DNA from: Clostridium cellulovorans 743B
GTDB taxonomy: Bacteria; Bacillota; Clostridia; Clostridiales; Clostridiaceae
Reading direction: 5' to 3'
NCBI RefSeq assembly: GCF_000145275.1
Contig: NC_014393.1
Location: forward strand, 3,162,001-3,226,000
Length of the DNA: 64,000 bases
Under the pieces are notes generated by a model. It was given only the letters and a program-made list of their open reading frames with translations, did not search any database and was not told the origin of the DNA. Below, in pieces: positions 1 through 9,529 of this stretch. How positions within the stretch are numbered: position 1 is the stretch's first letter; each line of letters starts with the position of its first letter. Both the position numbers and the translations under genes were made by a program.

Positions 1-1985
1 GTATATTCATAGCTTGTCCTTCTATTACTTGAATCAATTACACCTTTCAATCTGCCAGAAGTATCTGTATCTAAAGTAGATATTCTTACAGCTCCATCAG
101 TAACACTTTTTAAAATTGTTCCTGAATAATTTAAAGTTTCAATATTGCCATTATTATCTTTAATAGTTGACAGATACCCTGAAGTGTTAAATTTTAAGGT
201 ATTATTCTGTTTGTCTGTAATTGTACTATCTGCATTAACTTGCAAGGTAGTATCTAGACCCTCAGTATTCTTATAAGTATTTGAAACAGAGTCATATTTG
301 TAATAATGGGTAGTTCCATCTTCATCTATATGAGAATAATATTTCCCATCCGTAAAAGTTAATGGTCCACTCACTTTCTGATTTAAATTCAATCTCCATC
401 CATTTCCATATCCTATATCACTATTTCTACTACTGCTGTTAAATACGTGCATTATATTCGCAGGTAGTCTATTACCAGCACTGCTTAAATCATTATGTGT
501 AAAAACTAAGTTTCCGTTATAATCATTTATGTATCCCATGCCTGCTCTACCTACAGTTTGTGAATGGTATGACCAATAATTTTCAAATCCATTATTATCT
601 ATATACTAAATGGTAACAGCTATGGAACTACCTAAAGTAACCAAATTAGCCGGAGGAGGAGTTGTTGTCTGATAACCAATCTTTGCATCAGTATCTAACA
701 TCAAACCCGTATTAACATTTGAACAATACCATTTTTTTGCAATATTGTTTATATCCCAATTATATGTTGTTGTTGAATTGGAAACATAAGTATTATCTTC
801 TATAGCACTATTGTAAGACGAATTAGAAGTTAAATTACTAGGTTCCCAACTGTTATTTACTTGATGAATCCTTACATTTGCACTTCCTGACGCACTATTT
901 CCATTTGCAGAAAATTGTGCACTAATAACTTGCTGTGAAGATGTTAGTGTGGGTAACGTAAATTTCATGTAAGTTGCGAATCCATTTACATTATATAATT
1001 GATAATTGCCTACATTTTTACAAAAACAGGCTTTACACCCATTTGGATACCATTCTGAAGAATTACTTGGTTGAGCCCAGTATCCAATACACAAGTAGTG
1101 AAATTACTTGCAGTTATAGAAGTACTAACAGATAGATCTAATACAACTGGATAGCAAGTATTTTCATCATTTAATCAACTACTATCTGGAATTACTTGAA
1201 TCACATACTGATTATTATTTTTTAATAGTTTAACATTTATCTTATTACTTGTATGATTTTTTGCATCATACATATAAGGTGCATCTATTTTATAAATGGA
1301 TTTTGAACTATCTTTTTCATCATAGAAGGTTATGGTTTTATCATCATTTAATTTTGGTACGACATTTTTTAATTGTAAAGCAAATTCAAATACAGGTGAA
1401 TCTATCTTTTTATTTATAATAATATTTTCCTTAACAGTATCAGACTCCAATTTATATTGCAAATCCACATTATTATATATATTTTCATAATCCACTGTTG
1501 AAGAAGTATTAGGTACAGCTTTTTTCTTTTCTTCATCAGATATCCCTACTGCAATCTTACCATTTTCCACTACATTATCTACAGCGTTCATCTTATTTAC
1601 AGCATCTTCAGCAACTTTTTTATCACGTGCAATTCCCCAAGCTATTTCATATTTATCCTCCTGAATAGTTACAAGCTTACTATCATTAGACTTTTTAGCA
1701 AATTTAATTTTAAAATCATTATCTTTATTTGTAACATCAGAGCCTTCATCTACCAATGTATTATCAATATCTTTCCATACTCCATTATCTAAATAGTGCA
1801 CTGGATTTTGATAAACTACTGCTTGAAAACTTCCATCATCCATTTTAAAGTTTTTAGTATTTTTTTCGCGTTTTTCAGTAACCTCTTCTACAATTTAGCT
1901 AGGTTCTTTTTCTGATTCTCTTTTGTTTGTGCAACTTGTTGTGCCTTTTTGTTTATCTCCGCTGCAAATACATTGTTTGAGAAAA
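1..1985 (-). pseudogene. Decayed DNRLRE/RHS-type secreted wall-associated protein gene, running off the left edge
   Basis: Reading leftwards on the minus strand, the end of a signal peptide (NNVFAAE, near 1965-1985) leads into an N-terminal region (HYLDNGVWKDIDNTL), a DNRLRE-type beta domain (606-1094) and then the start of an RHS/YD-type region (FENYWSYHSQTVGRAG, then YGNGWRLNL) that leaves the window at base 1. This order is typical of large secreted WapA-like clostridial proteins. The reading frame is broken at least four times: a TAA with a frame change near 1895, TGA at 1175-1177 where the family usually has Trp (WLND), a frame change near 1090, and TAG at 606-608 with homologous sequence continuing in the same frame beyond it. 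The 5' end also appears truncated near 2000. The family is recognised from general layout rather than a search; that the gene is dead is clear from the sequence. Confidence 0.75.
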
Positions 1986-2134
1986 CATATCCACGTCATA
2001 AAAATGGGTAGGTTTGAATGGACAGGATGGATGTAGATAAGATAGAGTGTGAAATTTCCGGAGAATTTAGATTACATACCATCGAAAATGAACAATGTCA
2101 GAAATGTAAGAATATTTATAATTAATTAATAAAT

Positions 2135-2172
2135 AAAGACAGAGCCGAGATTTAACTCTCAGCTCTGTCTTT
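2135..2172 (-). terminator. Rho-independent terminator downstream of the GH5 gene
   Basis: A perfect 11-bp stem (AAAGACAGAGC pairing with GCTCTGTCTTT) encloses a 16-nt loop, with T-rich sequence on both sides. It lies about 85 nt past the GH5 stop codon and could act in both directions. Confidence 0.8.
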
Positions 2173-2256
2173 TTATTTATTTATTGTTATATTTGTAATT
2201 TTGACCTCTCAAAGATTCCATCAAAATTTCTTAGGAATCTATTGAGTTCGCCGTAG

Positions 2257-5067
2257 TTATATTGTATGTTTTCTTCTTCTGAATCCAACTAAAACAATTC
2301 CTACTACAACTAAAATAGCACCAACACTTGCAAGAACAGTTCCATTGATTACTGATCCTGTTTGTGGTAATGTTACCTCAATAGTTTTTTCAGTTGAAGC
2401 TTTTTCAACTGCAAAATAATCGCTGCAATGGTCTAAAGTAATAGTTACATTTCCATTAGCATCAGCAATAGCATCAGTAATTACTTCAGTACTATCTGTA
2501 TCTGCAAAATATCTATAAATTGTTACAGTTTTATTTGCAAAGCTTGAGCCAAGTGATAAAGTAATCTTAGTAGGTCCTGGAAGATATCCATCATGATTAA
2601 ATGAGAATGATGAAATTTCTACATCTTTTCCTACAATAGCTTTTGCTTTAGCTTTTTCTTTGCTGTGTAATTGATCACTTACAGATTTTAAAGATAAATC
2701 AATAGCACCTGAAGGAACATTTGTTATATCCTTACCATTGAATACCCAAGTTGCACCATTTGTCACTATAGTAAGAGTTTTATCCTTACCTTTAAGTGCT
2801 TTAAAAATATCATTTACGATTAAAGGATTCGCATTAGCATCCATTGTCACTGTTGTAACAGTTTCATCGTTGATTTTATTTATAATATCCTTTATAGGAT
2901 CAGCAGCTGGATTTTCATAAACTGTAAGTGTTAAACTAACTTGCTTACTAAATCCTAAAACACTCCCTTTGAAAGTATATGTTCCTACTTTGCTAGTATC
3001 AACTGTTGAAGGTGTCCATGCTACTGATACTTCCTTCTTTGATCCATCACTGTAAACTGCACTAACTGTTGTTGGCAGCGTATATGCATATCCTACTGGA
3101 ACAGATGATGTTATATCTTCAATACTTGTTATAGAAGGTTTCACTGTTAAAGTTAGAAGAACACTTCTATCAAAACCTTCTACATTACCTTCAAAAGCAT
3201 ATATTCCTACTTTGCTAGTATCAACTGATGAAGATGTCCATGAAACTGCAAGGTCTTTCTTTGATCCATCACTATAGCTTGCACTAACTGTTGATGGTAA
3301 TGTATACGTTTGTCCTTCTATAACACTTGTTGATATATTTTCTATATAAGATAAACAATTAACGTGTGTTACAACATCTCCAGCCTTAAGGAATTTACCT
3401 ATCATTACTTCTCCACTTTGGAAGTGATATTTAAGAGTTATTTCACCATCTTTTGCTTCTTTAAAGAACTTATCTGTAATCGTTACTTTATTATTATCAT
3501 AATCCACTTTAAATGCATAGTTATATTCTTTATAAGTTGTCCAATTTTGTGGACCAGCGCCACTTCCATCTGCATTTAAAGCTTCTAAAGTAGATAGTTT
3601 AGAACCGTTAAATTGAACTGGAATATCAAAACCTGCTGCTGTTCCTTGTCCAGCACTTAGTAATGGTGTAGCATAATGAGTTAAGTAAACATTCCACTCT
3701 TCACCACTTGAAAATTTAAATGTTAAAGTAGCATTAATTCCTAAGCTTTCAGTGATTAGATTTTTTATATAATCACCTTTTAAAGTTACTGTATTATCAA
3801 CTAAAGTATAATCTTTATTAAGTGTTAATTCTGTGTTTCCATTATATATAGACTTTAATGTATTACCATTCAAAGTCAATTTCATTAGAACATCGTTGTC
3901 CTTATCTTGAGCTTTAACAAATATTCTGTCTGAGTCAGTATATGAACTACGAGTATTCCATGAAGTCTTAATCATATTTCCTAAAGCCTTATTATGCCAT
4001 TCATATTTATATCTATCGATAACATTTCCATTATCCCAAAGCATTAGAGTTATGCCCTTAGCTTTTGCATAATAATTTATGTATTCCATATATTTTAGTA
4101 GTTCACCAGGTTCTATAGTATCTGCTGTTTTATCAAATCCAAGTAAACCATATTCACCACAAACTACACCTATACCATTAGCTGTAAAGTGGTTATACAT
4201 TCTATCAAATGCATTATTAAGTTCTGTAACTACTGTATCATTCATAGTAGTTGTACCAGCGATATTTGTACTAAAAGGCCAGAACCCATAATAATGGAAA
4301 GTAGCAATAATGTTTGGATCATTAAATGCTGTAATTGTGTTGTATAAAGATTCGCATTTATCATCACTATCATTAGTGTTTAATGTTGGTAAAACAAGCA
4401 TACGCTTTGCATTATTTCCACCAGAATTTCTAACAACATTATAGAATTCATTATTAACGGCTTCAAGTATCTTTATTTGATTTGGTGCCCCATCTACCCA
4501 AAATTGTGGTTCATTTAAAGATTCGAAACATACTTGATCGGGATAATCCTTAAAATAATCTGCTAATTGAACCCAAAGAGCTTTGTACTGTGCCATATAT
4601 TCATTGCCTGGCTCAGTATTTATACGTGCTGCCCAATTCCATGAATCATGGTGTATATTTACCATTACATAGAATCCTTCATCAAGAGCCCATTGTACTA
4701 CTTCAGCATAACGTGCTAAAAATGTAGGATCTATTTTATAATCTGGAGCTGCCCCAGTACGCATTACACTAGTAAATGGTATACGGATACTTTTAAATCC
4801 TTGAGCCTTAATTGTATGAATAAGTTCCTTTGTTACTACTGGATTTCCCCAAGATTGTTCTCCCTTGTCTCCACCTGTATCAAAGGAATCAAAGCTGTTA
4901 CCAAGATTCCATCCTGGTTGCATTGCATCAACATAAGTTTGCGATGCACTTTTCACAGCTTCATTAGGTAGTGCTTCTGCTTTTAAAGTTGGTGCGCCTA
5001 TCAAGAAAGTTGAAATAGTTAACACCAATGCCATAAAAGACATAAACAGTTTTTTTGCCTTCTTCAT
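2257..5067 (-). CDS. Sortase-anchored GH5 endo-beta-glucanase, multidomain
   Basis: A 936-residue secreted enzyme expected to hydrolyse internal beta-1,4 linkages of cellulose or another beta-glucan/xyloglucan at the cell surface. Signal peptide about 1-32; GH5 barrel about 40-385, with the acid/base Glu186 in SLNEP and the nucleophile Glu305 in VCGEYG; carbohydrate-binding X2/CBM46-like modules about 390-570; two bacterial Ig-like repeats about 575-710, each containing YSDGSKK; a C-terminal module about 715-890 also found in the pectinase at 49198-54864; then LPQTG at residue 900, a hydrophobic span and RRRKH, a complete sortase signal. There is no dockerin, so this enzyme is wall-anchored rather than cellulosomal. 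The start is supported by GGGAGG about 10 nt upstream. Catalytic class is secure; exact substrate is not, although the GH5 plus Ig/CBM46 layout resembles GH5_4 enzymes. Confidence 0.92.
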   Translation of the reverse strand: MKKAKKLFMSFMALVLTISTFLIGAPTLKAEALPNEAVKSASQTYVDAMQPGWNLGNSFDSFDTGGDKGEQSWGNPVVTKELIHTIKAQGFKSIRIPFTSVMRTGAAPDYKIDPTFLARYAEVVQWALDEGFYVMVNIHHDSWNWAARINTEPGNEYMAQYKALWVQLADYFKDYPDQVCFESLNEPQFWVDGAPNQIKILEAVNNEFYNVVRNSGGNNAKRMLVLPTLNTNDSDDKCESLYNTITAFNDPNIIATFHYYGFWPFSTNIAGTTTMNDTVVTELNNAFDRMYNHFTANGIGVVCGEYGLLGFDKTADTIEPGELLKYMEYINYYAKAKGITLMLWDNGNVIDRYKYEWHNKALGNMIKTSWNTRSSYTDSDRIFVKAQDKDNDVLMKLTLNGNTLKSIYNGNTELTLNKDYTLVDNTVTLKGDYIKNLITESLGINATLTFKFSSGEEWNVYLTHYATPLLSAGQGTAAGFDIPVQFNGSKLSTLEALNADGSGAGPQNWTTYKEYNYAFKVDYDNNKVTITDKFFKEAKDGEITLKYHFQSGEVMIGKFLKAGDVVTHVNCLSYIENISTSVIEGQTYTLPSTVSASYSDGSKKDLAVSWTSSSVDTSKVGIYAFEGNVEGFDRSVLLTLTVKPSITSIEDITSSVPVGYAYTLPTTVSAVYSDGSKKEVSVAWTPSTVDTSKVGTYTFKGSVLGFSKQVSLTLTVYENPAADPIKDIINKINDETVTTVTMDANANPLIVNDIFKALKGKDKTLTIVTNGATWVFNGKDITNVPSGAIDLSLKSVSDQLHSKEKAKAKAIVGKDVEISSFSFNHDGYLPGPTKITLSLGSSFANKTVTIYRYFADTDSTEVITDAIADANGNVTITLDHCSDYFAVEKASTEKTIEVTLPQTGSVINGTVLASVGAILVVVGIVLVGFRRRKHTI

Positions 5068-5128
5068 AAGTTAATATCCTCCCTTTTTTAAATTACATAC
5101 AGATATTTACCCCTATATTTTGATATGA

Positions 5129-5156
5129 GTAATACCTATTAAGTTTTATATGTCAA
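5129..5156 (-). promoter_or_regulatory. Candidate sigma-A promoter for the GH5 gene
   Basis: On the minus strand TTGACA is followed after 16 nt by TATTAC, about 60-90 nt upstream of the GH5 start. The -35 box is perfect and the -10 box matches 4 of 6 positions. Confidence 0.4.
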
Positions 5157-5295
5157 TTTAATAACATATCAAAATAAAAAAATTTAAACACTTTTAAAAT
5201 TCATATGTATTGGTATTTATATTACTAAGTAAAAGCCGCTTATTTTATTATATATGTGACATATTATTATACATATATTGCAATAGCGACCGCTG

Positions 5296-5309
5296 TGAAA
5301 ACGTTTTAT
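5296..5309. promoter_or_regulatory. Candidate CcpA cre-like operator upstream of the GH5 gene
   Basis: TGAAAACGTTTTAT matches the cre consensus TGWAANCGNTNWCA at 12 of 14 positions; the final CA is not conserved. It sits upstream of the candidate GH5 promoter. Carbon catabolite control would fit a glucanase gene, but a cre far upstream of the promoter would be a less usual location. Confidence 0.3.
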
Positions 5310-5584
5310 TAGGTTTGTACACTCATTATAACTTGATAATTCTCGAAAAAATACTCTTAAAATTATTGATGATTTACTATAATTTTTAGATATTTATAAA
5401 AATCACCTATACCGTTTTTAACTAATAATACAATAACAACCAAATAAAACTTATAGTATCTATGTCATTCCAAAATTATTCTAATAATTAATGATATTTA
5501 TCCTTTTGTAATGTTTTTCTTAACTACCATTTGTGTCTTTTTCAAATGCTTAAAATTATAGGTTTAATTTAAATTTGTAATTAA

Positions 5585-5624
5585 AATAAGGATACTTGTC
5601 CATGTTTGACATAGTATCCTTATT
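5585..5624 (-). terminator. Terminator hairpin after the GH26 gene; repeat-family member
   Basis: An 11-bp stem AATAAGGATAC/GTATCCTTATT lies about 80 nt past the GH26 stop. Close variants of this hairpin (GGATAC-TTGTCCAT...GTATCC) recur near 58391-58435 and 63650-63695, so it belongs to a small repeat family as well as being a likely terminator. Confidence 0.65.
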
Positions 5625-5702
5625 TCTTGTTTATTCCACATTCTTACGGTAATATTTTCTTGTTTCTTAGTTTCATATATTTATAGAAACTAATCCAATA
5701 AA

Positions 5703-7676
5703 TTAGCTAAGTAATATCTTCTTTATAGATGCTAGGTCAATAGCATTTATCTTACCATCACTATTTAAGTCTGCATTTTTTAGATTTATAGTCACTGGAT
5801 TTCCAAGTAAATAACTTTTTACCATTGCATAATCTATTGCATTAACTTTGCCATCGTTGTTAACATCACCAAGCATAGAAACTGAAATTGTATAAGTAGC
5901 AGTAACTACGTCTGAATTTGTCAGCCCAGCTTTAATTGCAATAGCTTTGATAGTTGTAGTTTTAGCTACTTCTATTGGCTTATCATATACAGTAGATGCA
6001 ACAGTAGGCTCAGTTCCATCAAGAGTATAATAAATAGTTGCTCCTTCTGTTGCACTGCTAAGAGCTACTGTTTGAGTAACACTATATGTACCTTCTTTAA
6101 CACTTAAAGTTGGTGCTTGAACTTTAGAAGAAGATGCATAAAGATCTTTTGGTAATTCATCTAAAGTAACTACATATGGGCTATTGTAGGTAGTTTTAAG
6201 AAGTACAGGATCATTATAAGTTGAACTAGTAATGAAATCACCATACCATGGACAGAAATACAACCACCAAGCTCCTTGATTAACTATATTCTGAATGTCA
6301 GGTATAACATCATTTTCAGTTAATGCAACCATCTTTGTATCATTTGTATGATTTACAAGTGTCAAAAATACTGATGTTGCAGCACTTGTTTTCCAAGTGT
6401 AAGGTGAGCCTTCATACTTATCATATCCAACGATATCTACACAATCATCTCCTGGATACCATTGAGCTGAATTTGCATAAGAATAAAGATTTACTTCCCA
6501 TATTACATTATGGATACCGTACTTTTCTGTTAGGGTTGAATAAAGAAGTTTCCAAAGTTGCTTGTACACATCAGCACCGCCAGAACCCCACCAGAACCAT
6601 GCTCCTGAACCATTTGTATTGTTATTACCTTCTGCTTCATGGAAAGGACGTAAAAGTACAGGAACTTTTGCATCTTGAAGAATTAGTAATTGCTTTGCAA
6701 GGTCATCAACTGCAAGCATTAAATAAGCGTATTCTTTTGATGTTTTATCAAGACAGTTAGCTGTTTTAAAACTAGCAGTAGGCTTGTATGTACAACTTTT
6801 CCAATCTAATTTATCACCTAACTTATAGTTTGTAAAATCAGATGGTACGTTGATATGCCAAGATGCAGTTGCAATACCACCACGTTCTTTAACCCACTTA
6901 ATCATACGGTTTGTTGTACCGTCTTCCCATCCGTATAGAGGATTGTAGTTCATAAAATCAAAGCCTCTAATTGCAGGGTATTTGCCTGTCTTATTATAAA
7001 TGTAATCAAATTCAAGTTCTGCATTACCGTCATTTCCGCCACCATAAATTTCTTGTTGGCCAGAAATAACATGATTGCCATAAACGCTAGTAAGATATTG
7101 TTTTAAGTTCTTTGTTTCTGAAGTTGCATTTACATCACATGGAGTTGGGTCAGCCTTAAGAGCTGGCATTTTAGCATTGTCAAATGTTACTGTATCATAC
7201 AGTATGAAGCCCCAGCTTCCAGATGATCCAATCTCAATTTTAGCTGTACCTGCTTCAAGATAGAAGTATCCAAAGCTGTAATCAGCCCAGCCACCTTTGT
7301 TTGGAACGTAGAAATTGCCTTGTGCTGCACCATTGATGCTAAGCACTTGAAGTCTTGTGTCCCCGACATTTCCAAGATACATCCAGCATCTTGATGAAAT
7401 CTCATACATACCATTTTTAGGAACTGTAACATTAAATGTTATTGTCCCTGAATTAGATGCCCACACAAATCCATTGCCAGAATAACCTGGATAGTTAGTT
7501 CCGTAGACATTTGTAGTAACAGCAGCACCGTTACTAAGAGTACAAGCTTCCGCTTCGACCTTTACAGGCAAAGAAGTTTCAGCTTTAACTGGCGTTGTTG
7601 GCATTGCCACGAAAAACGAACATACCAATGCAAACGTTGCCAACAGAGACATCGCTCTGCCGAAAATTTTTTTCAT
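5703..7676 (-). CDS. Cellulosomal GH26 beta-mannanase with dockerin
   Basis: A 657-residue secreted glycoside hydrolase expected to cleave beta-1,4-mannan. Signal peptide about 1-32; an N-terminal carbohydrate-binding module of CBM35/CBM6 type about 36-168; GH26 catalytic domain about 185-500, with acid/base Glu347 in RPFHEAEG followed by WFWWG and nucleophile Glu454 in ALTEND; a chitobiase/FN3-like beta-sandwich about 518-597 (IYYTLDGTEPT); and a type I dockerin at 602-657 with two calcium-binding repeats (DVNNDGKVNAIDYA and DLNSDGKINAIDLA). The dockerin shows that it docks onto a cohesin scaffoldin, so the host makes cellulosomes. The start is preceded by AAAGGGGTGG. Family and dockerin are clear; mannan specificity follows from the family's main activity. 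Confidence 0.93.
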   Translation of the reverse strand: MKKIFGRAMSLLATFALVCSFFVAMPTTPVKAETSLPVKVEAEACTLSNGAAVTTNVYGTNYPGYSGNGFVWASNSGTITFNVTVPKNGMYEISSRCWMYLGNVGDTRLQVLSINGAAQGNFYVPNKGGWADYSFGYFYLEAGTAKIEIGSSGSWGFILYDTVTFDNAKMPALKADPTPCDVNATSETKNLKQYLTSVYGNHVISGQQEIYGGGNDGNAELEFDYIYNKTGKYPAIRGFDFMNYNPLYGWEDGTTNRMIKWVKERGGIATASWHINVPSDFTNYKLGDKLDWKSCTYKPTASFKTANCLDKTSKEYAYLMLAVDDLAKQLLILQDAKVPVLLRPFHEAEGNNNTNGSGAWFWWGSGGADVYKQLWKLLYSTLTEKYGIHNVIWEVNLYSYANSAQWYPGDDCVDIVGYDKYEGSPYTWKTSAATSVFLTLVNHTNDTKMVALTENDVIPDIQNIVNQGAWWLYFCPWYGDFITSSTYNDPVLLKTTYNSPYVVTLDELPKDLYASSSKVQAPTLSVKEGTYSVTQTVALSSATEGATIYYTLDGTEPTVASTVYDKPIEVAKTTTIKAIAIKAGLTNSDVVTATYTISVSMLGDVNNDGKVNAIDYAMVKSYLLGNPVTINLKNADLNSDGKINAIDLASIKKILLS

Positions 7677-8039
7677 AGTAGATCCACCCCTTTAAATATT
7701 TTTTCCCTATTTCTGTTACAAAAAGGAACTTTACTGTTGAGAGGTCAATGCGATATAACCCCACAAGGTACATAATTTGTTGTTATAATCATCATATAAC
7801 CCTCCACAATAAAATTGTAACATATTGAAAATATAATATCAATTACTAACTTTTTTCCACAAAAATTGAGTACTCAAAATTAAGATTCAAATGTAATTTT
7901 GCTATACCTAACGATTTTAGTTAATCAGTTTATATATTCTTTAGAGAACGGCTCGACATATATAGATTCATATTATAAAAATAGGTATAAAAAAATATCA
8001 CATCTTCGTTTTGAATAATGTGATATTCTGATCCTCTAT
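7677..8039. other. Intergenic region upstream of the GH26 gene
   Basis: AT-rich, with no ORF carrying a credible start. It contains the ribosome binding site and 5' leader of the GH26 gene at its left end and the terminator of the CNNM gene at its right end. No confident promoter or cre site was found. Confidence 0.5.
7994..8027 (-). terminator. Terminator of the CNNM/CBS gene
   Basis: The stem AATATCACAT/ATGTGATATT is followed on the minus strand by a run of T residues, 13 nt past the stop codon of the gene at 8040. This is a classic intrinsic terminator. Confidence 0.85.
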
Positions 8040-9356
8040 TTACATTCTTTGCACACAAACCTTTATTTTTTCAATTCTTTTTTCCTTAACTTCCTCTATA
8101 TTAAATATTAAATTTCCAACCTCAATATTTTTTTCTTCAGCACTTTCCGGTATACGCCCGAGAAGTTCAATAATAAATCCACCTATTGTATCAAAATTTT
8201 CGCTTTGAATATCGACATGGAAATAATCATTAAAATCATCTAGTGAAAACATACCATCTATCATAAAAGTATCGTTCTCAATTTTGTGTATAGCAGGTCC
8301 ATCTTCATCATATTCATCGTCAATGTTTCCCATAACCTCTTCAATTAAATCTTCTATTGATACTATTCCTGAAAATCCCCCATATTCATCTATCAACACT
8401 GCCATATGCTTTTTAAAGAACTGTAGTTCTTTAAATAATTCATCGATATTTTTTGTTTCTGGTACAAAATATGGTTTTTGCAATATAGTCCTAATATCTA
8501 CATTCTCAAAACCATATTTTCTTGCCTCAACGAAAAAATCTTTCATATAAAGAATACCAATTATATTATCAATATCACCTTTATATACAGGTACTCTTGA
8601 ATATCTTTCTTCTATTAAATCATCTAAATATTCTATCAATGGTGTATCTATATTAATTAAGTATACTTCAGTTCTCGGTGTCATAACTTCACTTGCTAAT
8701 TTATCATCAAACTCGAATATACTGTTTATCATTTCTTTTTCGGTTTCATTTATTACGCCATGTTCTTGTCCAACTTCCACCAAAGATTTTATCTCTTCTT
8801 TTGATATCTTCTCATCTAATCCTGTAGTCTCTAATCCAACTAACCTAATCAGAACATTTGTTGATGCTGAGAGAAGTTTTACAAATGGCACTGTAATCTT
8901 AGATATATACACTATCGGTACTACAGAAAACATTGCTATAGTTTCTGCTTTTTGCAGAGCTACTCTTTTAGGGAATAATTCACCAAATACCAATGTGATA
9001 TATGAAAGTATAATCGTTACTAAAATTAAAGCTATTTGCTCACTATAAGGGACTTTAACCCTACTTAAAAATTGTGCTAAATTTCCTGATAACCCTGTAG
9101 CAGCAGAAGCACTCGAAAAAAATCCAGCAAGAGTTATACCTACCTGAACAGTAGATAAAAACTTAGTAGGCTCTTCCATAAGCTTTAACAATAATGCAGC
9201 TTTTTTGTTGTTTTTTTCTGCAAGAGCTTTTATTTTGCTCTTATTTAAAGATACTATAGCCATCTCTGCTGATGCAAAAAAAGCATTAATCATTGTCAGA
9301 ATGACTATTAAAATTATTTGCGAAGTTATATTCGCAGGTTCCGGTTCTGTTTCCAT
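8040..9356 (-). CDS. CNNM/HlyC-CorC family membrane protein with CBS pair
   Basis: A 438-residue inner-membrane protein of the hemolysin C/CorC/CNNM family, whose members are linked to Mg2+ or other cation homeostasis. An N-terminal DUF21/CNNM domain with several membrane helices spans about 10-195 (hydrophobic stretches near 12-35, 68-90, 108-130 and 142-165); a CBS-domain pair about 210-330 (EVMTPRTEVY, IVSIEDLIEEV); a C-terminal CorC_HlyC domain about 345-430 (IDGMFSLDDFND, TIGGFI). The order matches the family. It is monocistronic by its own terminator, and the start has TTTTGGAGGAAAA just upstream. The older name hemolysin is not evidence of a toxin. The transported ion cannot be read from sequence. 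Confidence 0.88.
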   Translation of the reverse strand: METEPEPANITSQIILIVILTMINAFFASAEMAIVSLNKSKIKALAEKNNKKAALLLKLMEEPTKFLSTVQVGITLAGFFSSASAATGLSGNLAQFLSRVKVPYSEQIALILVTIILSYITLVFGELFPKRVALQKAETIAMFSVVPIVYISKITVPFVKLLSASTNVLIRLVGLETTGLDEKISKEEIKSLVEVGQEHGVINETEKEMINSIFEFDDKLASEVMTPRTEVYLINIDTPLIEYLDDLIEERYSRVPVYKGDIDNIIGILYMKDFFVEARKYGFENVDIRTILQKPYFVPETKNIDELFKELQFFKKHMAVLIDEYGGFSGIVSIEDLIEEVMGNIDDEYDEDGPAIHKIENDTFMIDGMFSLDDFNDYFHVDIQSENFDTIGGFIIELLGRIPESAEEKNIEVGNLIFNIEEVKEKRIEKIKVCVQRM

Positions 9357-9529
9357 TATTTTTCCTCCAAAATTTAAAATATTGTTTCAATGATATCATA
9401 CATATTTAAAATAGTAAAGCCAAAGGACCTCTCTCACATTTTGCATATCATTAACATTTTAATATGAATAATTCTTAGAATAAACAGCCACTATAATGAT
9501 GAATTTTATATATTTATTGGGGGGTCAAA

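Noticed and set aside
2018..2125. A 35-codon plus-strand frame (MDRMDVDKIECEISGEF...) with a CxxC near the end
   Set aside because: No clear ribosome binding site, lies at the truncated edge of a pseudogene, and resembles no family; probably chance or a scrap.
6323..6760. A 145-codon plus-strand frame inside the GH26 gene
   Set aside because: Shadow of a well-supported catalytic domain; composition is rich in His, Leu and Tyr without motifs.
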